64,000 nucleotides of DNA from Caulochytrium protostelioides (Eukaryota > Chytridiomycota > Caulochytriomycetes > Caulochytriales > Caulochytriaceae), in assembly GCA_003615045.1 (NCBI GenBank), contig ML014146.1:63070-127069 (forward strand), in the 5' to 3' direction. Below the pieces are notes generated by a model. It saw nothing but the letters and a program-made list of their open reading frames with translations. It made no database searches and was not told where the DNA came from. Positions 20,419 to 29,100 of the stretch are shown here, piece after piece (the first letter of the stretch is position 1; each line of letters begins with the position of its first letter). A program made the translations under genes and the position numbers.

Positions 20419-21960
20419 ATGTCAGCCGCGGGGGGCGGCCATGGCAGCGGCGGCCCCGGCACGCCCACGAGTCGCCACGCTGCATCCGCCGCCGCCGCCG
20501 CCGCCGCCGCATCGGCGTCGGCGCCGCCCGACTTTGACGCGAGTCTGGCGCTGGACCACTTCCGGAACCTGCTGACGCGGTGCTCGACGTCGGAGCGTGC
20601 CATCACGGCCGTTGTCGGCCATGCGACCGCGCACGCCGCGTACGCCGCGGAGCTGTGGACCATCTTCATGACGCGGCTGCGCGCCGCCTCGAGCCACGAG
20701 CGCCAGAACATGTTCTTTATCCTCGACGCGCTCATGCGGGCTTGCCGCCGCTCGGGCGAGCCCCGATTCGCCGCCGTGATCCAGGCCGATTTCCCCGAGA
20801 TCGTCGAGTTGGTCGCGCCGCCCCGCGTCGCTGGCGGCGTCAACCTGCCCCACCTGCGGCGCCTGCTCGCCAAGTGGCGCGAGCACGCGTACGTCCCGGC
20901 GACGCTGCTCGATGCCGCCGCCAAGCACCTCGAGTATGTCGAAGCGAGCGTCGAGAGTATGGCGGCAACGGCGCTCGCCGCCGCCCATGGCGAGCTCGTC
21001 GAGGCCGCGCAAACCGCCACGGCCGCCGCGAGGGCGAAAGCCGCGGCCCAGCATGCGGCGTCTGCGACGCCGATGTCCGTGGACGGCGAGCCGGCGCAGG
21101 ACGACCGCGCCGTCCCGGTGCCCGCGAGCCCGCCGCCCGTCAAGCCCTTCGATGTGCTGCTCATGCACAACGGCCCGCTGCGCGGCAACCGCGTGTTGTC
21201 GGGCTTCAGCGAGGAAGACATCGCGCGCCGCATCGAGGAAGACCGCGACCGCCACAAGCGTGCGCGCGAGGAGATCTGGTCGCGCCCGACGACCCTCGCC
21301 CCCGCCGTCGCCGCGCCGTCCTCGCCGCCCCTCGCCGCCGTCGCCGCCGCCGCCCACCCGCTGCCCGAGACGAACGGCGCGGCCGATCCCGACAGCCGCG
21401 CCGTCCGCGCCGCGGAGGCCGCGTGGGCCTGCGGCGACCGGCGGCCGGGCGACGCGGGCCTCTCGCCGGAGTTCGACGCCCTCTGGGACGCCTGGGCGCA
21501 TCCTTCGGCCCTGGGCCGCCGCGACTCGAGTCCCGCGCGTGTCGCAGCGACGACGACGGCGAGCGGGGCGGCCGCGGCGCCATCCGCCGAGACGGTTGAA
21601 GCCGCCGACGCTGCGGCCGTGGCCGCGACAGAAGCGCTGATTCGGAAGCAGGTCTGGCCGCGGGACGACGCGCGGTCGCTGTGGGTCGAGCACCTGCGGT
21701 GCGCCGCGAGCGGCTACCAGCGACAGATGGACGCCGTCATGCGGCTGTATCGCGCGCAGACGCAGCGCGTCTATGCGGAGCAGATGGAGCAGATGCAGCA
21801 GCAGATGGCGAGCGCCGCCATGGCGGGCGCGGCGACCACGAGCGGCGGCGCCGGCGGCGGTCCCTCGGGCGGACCGCGTCCGTATGGCCGCGGCGACGGC
21901 AAGGGGCCACGCCGGATGAGCCGCCGCGGGCCTCGGCCCTTCCGCGCCACCCGCCGATAG
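20419..21960 (+). CDS. CTK3: CID-domain protein, likely CTD-kinase gamma subunit (Ctk3/Lsg1)
   Basis: The first ATG of the open frame is at 20419, giving 513 residues; the frame extends upstream without an ATG. After a Gly/Ala-rich head, residues about 35-150 form a CTD-interacting-domain fold: LALDHFRNLLTRCSTSERAI, AELWTIFMTRLRAASSHERQ, FILDALMRACRR, then LRRLLAKW. The segment SEEDIARRIEEDRDRHKRAR with EEIW, followed later by LSPEFDALWDAW, resembles the region after the CID in fungal Ctk3. Ctk3 is a non-catalytic subunit of CTDK-I, which phosphorylates Ser2 of the Pol II CTD during elongation. An Ala-rich coiled stretch (YRAQTQRVYAEQMEQMQQ) precedes a Gly/Arg tail ending in RRMSRRGPRPFRATRR, an RNA-binding-like extension not typical of yeast Ctk3. 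Another CID protein (Pcf11, Rtt103 or Nrd1 type) is the alternative. The kinase and cyclin partners are not in the window. Confidence 0.75.
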   Translation: MSAAGGGHGSGGPGTPTSRHAASAAAAAAAASASAPPDFDASLALDHFRNLLTRCSTSERAITAVVGHATAHAAYAAELWTIFMTRLRAASSHERQNMFFILDALMRACRRSGEPRFAAVIQADFPEIVELVAPPRVAGGVNLPHLRRLLAKWREHAYVPATLLDAAAKHLEYVEASVESMAATALAAAHGELVEAAQTATAAARAKAAAQHAASATPMSVDGEPAQDDRAVPVPASPPPVKPFDVLLMHNGPLRGNRVLSGFSEEDIARRIEEDRDRHKRAREEIWSRPTTLAPAVAAPSSPPLAAVAAAAHPLPETNGAADPDSRAVRAAEAAWACGDRRPGDAGLSPEFDALWDAWAHPSALGRRDSSPARVAATTTASGAAAAPSAETVEAADAAAVAATEALIRKQVWPRDDARSLWVEHLRCAASGYQRQMDAVMRLYRAQTQRVYAEQMEQMQQQMASAAMAGAATTSGGAGGGPSGGPRPYGRGDGKGPRRMSRRGPRPFRATRR

Positions 21961-22061
21961 GCCACAGACGCCTGAAAGTTTAAAAGTCTGGCGTGCGTGA
22001 TGATGTAGAATGAGTGATGGGATGCGAATCATGCGGCAAGAGGCGCGATCGCGCGAACGGG

Positions 22062-22877
22062 TTACATGAGCTGGCCGAGGTAAACGACGTTGCGGTGCTG
22101 GCCCGCCGGCGTCGCGAGGAGCTCGGGCCAGGGGACGACGAGCACGTCCACGAGGGGCCGGCAGAGCCGCGCCGTGAGGCTGAGCCGCCGGACGCGGGCG
22201 AACGTCTCGACGAACACCAGGCGGGGCCGCCAGCGCGGGCGCGGCGCCGACGGCGCGGGCAGCAGCCGCAGCGGCAGCGCGAGCAGCGCGACCGTCCACA
22301 CGGCGACGGCGACGACGGCCGCGGTGCCCGGTCCGTTGAGCAGGACGAGCCGGGTGCGGGGGCGCTCGCGCGCGGCGAGATGCAGCGCGGCGGCGAGCGA
22401 GACGGCCGTGGTCCACGGCGTCGACCGCCATGATTGTGCCACGCGCCGGGCCCGCGGCAGGGTGGACGCCGTCGGCGTGCGCTGCGACGGCGAAAGCGCG
22501 CGCGCCGCGGCGCTCAGCGACCACGCGTCGCCGTCCGAGACGACGAGTTGGAAGCGGCCGTACGGCGGCGGCGGCGGCGGCGGCAGCGACGATGACGGAT
22601 CGTCCACGTGGCGTGACGGCGCGGCGGCGCGAGCAGATGCCGTCGGCGCCGACGCCTCGGACGCCGTCAGGTGACGCAGCAGCTGGAGCATCTCGGCCGA
22701 GTGGCCGCCCGAGCCAAGGACGACGAGGACGCGGGCGTCGGCGGCCGCGGCAGCTGCGGGCGCGGGCGCCGCGAGGACGGCGAGGAGCGCGGCGGCCGAG
22801 AGCCAGAGAGCGGCGAGCAGGCCGATCAGCGCCGCGACGGCGGCGCCGACGGCGTCGATGTCGAGCCACACGGGCAT
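22062..22877 (-). CDS. ALG14: ALG14, membrane subunit of the UDP-GlcNAc transferase of N-glycan synthesis
   Basis: Read from the ATG at 22877 the product is 271 residues. An in-frame extension to 23024 exists, but it would bury the membrane anchor, so the later start is preferred. An N-terminal hydrophobic helix (AAVAALIGLLAALWLSAAAL) anchors it in the ER membrane. Then come the Alg14 signatures VLVVLGSGGHSAEMLQLL, a GPGT loop in LLNGPGTAAVV, FVETFARVRRLSLTARL and the ending VPWPELL...YLGQLM. Alg14 recruits the catalytic Alg13 to the cytosolic ER face, where they add the second GlcNAc to dolichol-linked GlcNAc. It is longer than many homologues because of Ala/Pro/Ser insertions near 85-125. 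It converges on the CTK3-like gene with 101 bp between the stops. Alg13 is not in the window. Confidence 0.93.
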   Translation of the reverse strand: MPVWLDIDAVGAAVAALIGLLAALWLSAAALLAVLAAPAPAAAAAADARVLVVLGSGGHSAEMLQLLRHLTASEASAPTASARAAAPSRHVDDPSSSLPPPPPPPYGRFQLVVSDGDAWSLSAAARALSPSQRTPTASTLPRARRVAQSWRSTPWTTAVSLAAALHLAARERPRTRLVLLNGPGTAAVVAVAVWTVALLALPLRLLPAPSAPRPRWRPRLVFVETFARVRRLSLTARLCRPLVDVLVVPWPELLATPAGQHRNVVYLGQLM

Positions 22878-24355
22878 CGCGCGCCAACGAGCGTGCGCGA
22901 CGGGTGAGACGAGCTCCGCGCCGGGATAGCGCGCGTCGCCGGCAGCGGCCGTCCAATCGACGCGTCGCGTCGGGGCCTTCCATTCGCGGATCACGGCACC
23001 ATGCGGCGGCTGCAGCGCGGTCACGGCATCGGCCTGGTAGGCCTCTGACGCCTGCGACGACGACGTGCCGATGCAGGAAGCGTGCCGATCCCTGGCTGCG
23101 ATATGATCGCCCCGCGTCGGTGAAGGGGGCCCCGTCCTAGGCCGTCAACGCGCCGACAACATGAGAAGCGACGTGCCCAAGCCACGTGCCGATGGGAAGC
23201 GTCGTCGGGGCCACCGATCCGGCTGCTCGATCGCCGCGGCTGTCACTCGATCGTTTCACGGGCCAGCTTTTGTCATCATGGGCCAAAGATCAATCCTCCA
23301 CGTTCGGCAAGCGTGTATACGAGGGGAGCTTAGCCGCGTCTCCTTTGTCACCGAGCCTGCGATCAGCGATCATCGCTTCATGACTGCCTGCGCCGACGTC
23401 GACGCCGACGCTGATGGTGATGGGTCGGTGTCGTGTGGACGAATACGCATACGCGCAATATTGAAGGCTGCTCCTCCAAGACGCCCCTTCATGACACATC
23501 GCGTGAGACGGCAGTGATCCACAAGGAGCGGCCTGAAGAGCAGCCCCCGCAGCAGACGCACGTGTTAGCGCGCAGGGCCAGCAGCATCCCGCCGAGCGAT
23601 CCACAGCGGCTCCCAATCACCGAGGGGTGAACGCTGACACATCGCCCATGCGGCGGCATCACCGGGCCGCCGCGGGCGGACTTCTATGCCGATGCCAATG
23701 CCCATGTCAATGCTGATGCTGATGCCAAAGCCAATGCCGATCCTGTCGGAGTTTAGGCTCGAGACAGATCCGCGCCCAGCGCACGCGTCGAGCTGGCTCG
23801 CGGCCCAAGCTCAGCCACGCGTCGGCGCGCCCACGGGGAGAGGCGAGTAAAGCTCTGGGGCGCCCCCCACCCGCCAAGAGGGTCCTCAGACGAAGCCGAT
23901 CGCCCACCCATGGGCGACACGAGCGGCGGCACGGGCGACCATGAATCACCGGACACCCGCAGGTGAGACTGACACAATGAAACGATACTCAGACGAGAGG
24001 CGGATACGTTGATACGCTATTGAACAGAGGATCACCCCATGGGTCTCGGCTCGGGGGGTTGGCTGGATCGGTTTCACCGAGGCCGGGTCGCAGCATCCAT
24101 CCGCCACGAGCCAGCATCGCCTTCTCTCGTGCCGCGGCAATCCTCCTATCCTCGTGCTGGCCGCTACGATCGAGCGTGTCGTGCCTGTCGTGATCCACGC
24201 GGCCTACCGCAGGATGCGGCGCCCTGCTCCGCATCCGACCGCCGCTCTCTGCCCATGACGAACCGCCAGACGGACCTGCTTGTTCTGCTGCCGTCGCCAT
24301 CGCGCCTCGCGGCCCGGCTGCCACGCATCATCGAGAGACCGGCCTTCGCCGCACC
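22878..24355. other. Divergent promoter region between ALG14 and the C2H2 gene
   Basis: The spacer is 1.48 kb with genes leaving on both sides. It includes a degenerate GATGCC array at about 23683-23745 (units such as GATGCC, AATGCC, GATGCT) and a shorter GACGCC-like run at 23394-23425. I see no supported gene or RNA here. Confidence 0.5.
23683..23745. repeat. Imperfect GATGCC hexamer array
   Basis: About ten six-base units vary around GATGCC (AATGCC, CATGTC, GATGCT, AAAGCC). The period is constant and the sequence drifts, as in the arrays at 804-872 and 51080-51127. Confidence 0.7.
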
Positions 24356-26032
24356 ATGAACCCGCCCGCGCTGCGGCATGGTCATGGGGCCGCGGCCTCG
24401 GCCGCCGCCGCCGCCGCATCGGCCGTCGCCGCCGCTTCGGCCGCCGCTGCCGCCGCTGCCGTTGCGGCGATGCACGCCGACGACGGCGAGCCGGACGTGC
24501 TGCACCACAATGCCGACACCGACGACATTGGCGAGATGCGCGTCGCCGCGCCCGCTGCCGCCGACGAGCGTCTCGATGACCGGGCGGCGTCCATATCGGC
24601 CGGCGTCTCGGCGGACCACGCGGCGGCGGCGGCGGCGGCGGTCGCGGCCACGGCCATGAGCTCGGCTTCGCCAGCGGCCGCAGCGCGGCTGGCGCGGGAT
24701 CGGCCAGAGCTCGAAGGTTTGAATGCCTGTGACCAATGCCCGAAAGTGTTTGTCTCGTTCGAGTCGCTGAAACGCCACTACAAGGAGCACACGGGCCGCA
24801 AGCTGCCGTGCCCGTATACAGCCTGCGACAAGACGTTCTTCAGCGAATCATCCCTGAAAACGCATCTGCTGATCCACTCGGGCGACAAGCCCTACCAGTG
24901 CTCTGAGCCGGGTTGCACCTTCCGGTGCAACCAGGTGGGCAACCTGCGCGCGCACGTCAAGACCCATCGGCAGATCAAGAGCTGGGGATGTCCCTTCTGC
25001 GACATGCAGTCAGGGAGCAAGCGCTCGATGGCCGTCCATATCCGCATCCATACCCGCGACCGACCGTACGCATGCAGCTACTGTAAGCAGACGTTCAATA
25101 CCCCCGGCAATCGCCGCCGCCACGAGCGCATCCATGAGCGGCGCCTCCAGAACGGCCACGACGCCTTGGCGCCCATTCGACCGCCGCGCCACCCTTCGGC
25201 GCCGCCCTCAACCTCGAATGGTGACCCGAGAGCGACGACCATGACAGCGACAGCAGCACCAGCACCAGCACCAGCAGCACCAATGACCACAGCAGCCTTG
25301 GCGGCCCACGGGTCGGACGCGCTGGTCCTCTCCCCGTCGCCCTCGCCGTCACCCGCGTCCCGCCACCCGCCCAACGCGATGATGATGGCCATGACGATGG
25401 CGACACACAGTGACGAGCCGCCCTCCGCAAGCTACGACGACGACGCGGCCAGCCTGCGCCAGCCCCCCGCCAGCGCCTCAACCCACGTCCACGAGTCCTT
25501 CCACCCCGGCGACGGGGGGCCCTGGTCGGCGCCCATGGACGGGTTGCCCGGCCTCGCGGACGCTGACGCGTACGGCATCTACCCGCCGCACGCGGCCTAT
25601 GCCGCATATGGCCACGCGGGGCTGCTGACCCACGCGCATACGCATCCACACTCGACGCCGACGCCGATGATGCCGACGGACGCGCATGCCGCGGCGCAGT
25701 GGGAGGCGGCGGTCGCGCCCATGCCGCAGGCGACGGGCGCGGCGCCGCCGTCGCCGCGACGCACCGATCACGCGCAGGCCGCGCTGACGCCGCAAACGGA
25801 CGGGGACATGATGGTCGCCCTCGGCGCGTTGGGCGCGGCGGCAGCCATGGGTCATGCGTCTCGGGCGGCCCTGGGCCACGCCTCGCATGCGGCGCGTGCG
25901 CCCGGACCACCGGATGCGCTGTCGTCGGACCTCGACGACGACGCCTTTCTCATGGGCCCCGAGCACGCGATGCCCGCGACGCCCGCCTCGGGGTCGACGG
26001 AGGCCTTGGACACCCACATTCGCGAGCGCTAG
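24356..26032 (+). CDS. C2H2 zinc-finger protein, five tandem fingers
   Basis: The 558-residue frame starts at an ATG (24356). Residues 1-115 are Ala-rich. Five C2H2 fingers run from residue 125 to about 265. The first is CDQC...HYKEH; the second and third are of the C-x4-C type (CPYTACDKTF and CSEPGCTFRC), typical of TFIIIA/Zap1-like fingers. The fourth is CPFCDMQSGSKRSM...H and the fifth is CSYCKQTFNTPGNRRRHERIH. Linkers such as TGRKLPC and SGDKPYQC are near the TGEKP consensus, which points to DNA binding. The remaining 290 residues are disordered: Ala/Pro/Thr runs, Met-rich and His-rich patches, with an acidic end (SSDLDDDAFLMGPEHAM) that could be an activation region. I cannot name the target or ortholog. 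Its stop lies 152 bp from the RPA190 stop, convergently. Confidence 0.85.
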   Translation: MNPPALRHGHGAAASAAAAAASAVAAASAAAAAAAVAAMHADDGEPDVLHHNADTDDIGEMRVAAPAAADERLDDRAASISAGVSADHAAAAAAAVAATAMSSASPAAAARLARDRPELEGLNACDQCPKVFVSFESLKRHYKEHTGRKLPCPYTACDKTFFSESSLKTHLLIHSGDKPYQCSEPGCTFRCNQVGNLRAHVKTHRQIKSWGCPFCDMQSGSKRSMAVHIRIHTRDRPYACSYCKQTFNTPGNRRRHERIHERRLQNGHDALAPIRPPRHPSAPPSTSNGDPRATTMTATAAPAPAPAAPMTTAALAAHGSDALVLSPSPSPSPASRHPPNAMMMAMTMATHSDEPPSASYDDDAASLRQPPASASTHVHESFHPGDGGPWSAPMDGLPGLADADAYGIYPPHAAYAAYGHAGLLTHAHTHPHSTPTPMMPTDAHAAAQWEAAVAPMPQATGAAPPSPRRTDHAQAALTPQTDGDMMVALGALGAAAAMGHASRAALGHASHAARAPGPPDALSSDLDDDAFLMGPEHAMPATPASGSTEALDTHIRER

Positions 26033-26184
26033 CGCTGTCGCGAGATGGCCCACGGCGTGATGAGCCGCCAACCGATGGCATGATGAGAGGGCATAACGCC
26101 CGGTACGATGATGTGATATCATGAGATGGAACATTAACGAAAGAATAGAATAGAAGAGCAAGCAAGCGCGCTGGACGGCGGCGC

Positions 26185-29100
26185 CTAGGCTTCGACGGGC
26201 GGCGCGAGGGCTTGACGCAGCTCAAAGGCACCCGTCCCTGTCTTGACCGGCTGGCCGAGCACAATGGAGGCCGAGGGCCCGCGGAGATCGTCAAAGTCGC
26301 CCCCCTGCGTCGCCGCGGTGAGGAATGTCGCGGTGGTCTCGAAGGACATCTGGGCAAAGGGCGACGCGTTCGAGGCGATGCCCATGCGGTTGAAGGGCTT
26401 GTAGCCGCCCTCGAAGGTCATGTAGTCGGCGATAATGGTCAAGTGGCGGGTGTTAATCTTGATGCCGTACACGTCGAACACACCCGCGATCTGCTGCATG
26501 ATGCTGGCGCGCGCGGCCTCGACACCGTACGTGCGCAGCACGGCAGCAATGTCGTTGGTGCTGATCGTGTTCACGTTGATGATATCGGCAAACTCCCACA
26601 TGCCCGCAAAGTTGACGCCCTCGGTGCAGACGCGGCGCGTCTTGTCGTCGGAGGCGTCATTCACGAGCGGGAAGCAGCGCTCGATGTGGCGGATCTCGTG
26701 CAGCGTCGACAGCGCGCAGGCCTGCTCGACGAGCGGCAGCATCAGGATCTTCTTGGTCGCCATGTCCATTGTCAGCTCGACCTCCGCCCAGCGGCCGTGC
26801 GCGCGGTCGAACTTGTAGCCCGTCACGTAGCGCGCCGTCGCCAGAATGCCCTGCGCGCGCGACGTCGTCGACACTGCGGGCTTGACGTCCTCGGCCTCGT
26901 CGGCCATGTCGACGTCCGCGGCGCCCATCGCCGCGTCCACATCGCGGATCACCGCCTCGTCGTCGTCGTCGGGCGCGTCGTAGGACGCGTGCTGCTGCTG
27001 GCGGCGCGCACGCACCGCCGCGGTCGCGTCGCCCTCGCCGGCCTCATCGTCGGACGCGCCGTCCTCGGCCGCGTCGTCGTCGTTGAGCGCGTTGCGGTTG
27101 TCGTGCTTCGCGCTCGCGCGGCGCGAGCCGGACGGACGGCCGTCCTTGTCGGCATCGTCGTCGGCGTCGGCGTCGCCGCCGGCGCCGGCACGGACGCCCG
27201 CAAACTCGTCAAACTGGGCAGTCGAGACGGCGCGGCCGACGGCCTCGGGGCCCGAGGCGCGGCGGCCCTGCAGGATGCGGCCAATGGCCTTCTCGAGCTG
27301 CCGGACAAACGCGCGCTCGAGGACGTCCTCGAGGTCGGACGGGCCGAGACCATACTCGGCCGTGTACGCGGCCTGCGGCCAGAACTGCAGACGCACCGTG
27401 TACACGCGGGAGCGGTCGCCGGTGAGCGGGTCGCGGCGCATGACCTCGTGGACGGTGGCGTGCTCGACGACCTGGTTGAGGAGGACGCGCGACGCGTGGC
27501 GGCAGAAGTCGGCGGACTGCTCGGCCGTCACCTCGGGGCGCAGCTCGAGGTCCATCGTCGGCGTTTTGATCGCCGCCGACGCCGTCATGATGATCTCGCG
27601 GAGACGCGGGATGCCCAGCGTCACGTTCTTCGCACCGAGACCGGCGAAGTGGAAGGTGTTGAGCGTCATCTGAGTCGAGGGCTCGCCAATCGACTGCGCC
27701 GCGACGAGGCCGACGGCTTCACCCGGGTCGATGAGCGACCGCATGTACTTGATGTCCATCAGGATGCGGAACCGGTCCTTCGTAGTCGGCAGACCCGCCC
27801 ACACCTTGGACGCCGCCGCGATGCTCGCCTGGTCGTGCTTGTTCGCCAGCAGGCGGTCCGGGTTGGCCGCCAGGTACGACTCGAGCTGCTCGTGGAACTT
27901 GTTGCTGGTCGCGCCCAAGTAGCGGCTCGGGAAGTAGCGCTCCATCAGGTTGGCGTCGTCGTCGCTGTCCGTGTCGCTGCTTCCAGAGGAGCTGTCGCTG
28001 TCAGCCTGGCGCGCGCGCAGCTCCGGCACCGTGTCCAGGTCGATCTGCTGCGAGGCCACGAGCTTCGGCACGTCGTAGCGGTTCAGCAGCGCGCGGTAGT
28101 TCATCGCGTTAAACGCAAACTTGGTCAGCGTTGTCTGCTTCAGGATGTCGAGCGAGTCCTCGCCATAGTGGAACTGCAGCACGGAGCCGTCCGAGTCGCG
28201 GACCGTGTGGTCGTAGTGCACGCTGATGCCCTCGAGGTGCTTGATCAAGCAGCGCTGCAGGTAGCCCGACCGCGACGTCTTGACGGCCGTGTCAATGAGG
28301 CCCTCGCGGCCGGCCATGCAGTGGAAGAAGTACTCCTGCGGCTTGATGCCTGTCAGGAAGCGGCCTGTAATGAACCCGCCGGCGCGCGCTGCAGGGTCGA
28401 AGGCACGGAACGAGGGCAGTGTCTTGCCGCTGATCATGACCGGCACACGGCGGCCCTCGAGCTCCTGCTGGCCGAGGCAGCACGAGATCTGCGAGACGTT
28501 GACCGGCGAGCCCTTGGCGCCCGACACGGTCATGAGCTGCAGGTTGTTCGCCGGGAACGGCTTGTAGAGGTGGCCCGGCACGCACGTGTTGATGATACTC
28601 GACGTGCAGCGGTTGGTATGCTCCTTCATGGCCGAGTCGAGCCCGGCGAGGCGCTCGTTGTCGCGCACGACGGCCTCCAGGCGCGACTGCAGCATGTGGC
28701 TGCTGGCACGGGTCTCCGGGTCCACCGCGTCGGCCATGTCGACCTTGACGTAGTCGGCGGCGGCCTTGAGCCCGATCTCGCTCGAGCCCGCAATGAGCTC
28801 GCGGCGGATCACATCGCCCTCCGCTGTCAAACGCAGATCGTCGAATCGGCACGTCAGACCGAAGTGCTGCCAGTAGTGCGTGAACAGGCGACCAAGGATA
28901 CCGAGAAGCTTGCCGGCGTACGGGGCGCCGTAGACTTCGTAGATACAGTGCACGAGACCGTTGGACGTCGCGCCGAACTGGCTCTTGTCGAGCACACCCG
29001 TCACCAGATCGCCTTCCATGACCACCACCTGGTCTTCTTCGGGGGCGATCAGCTGCATCCGGCCGTCGACGGAGCGCCCGCCCCACGCCTTGGCGGGGAC

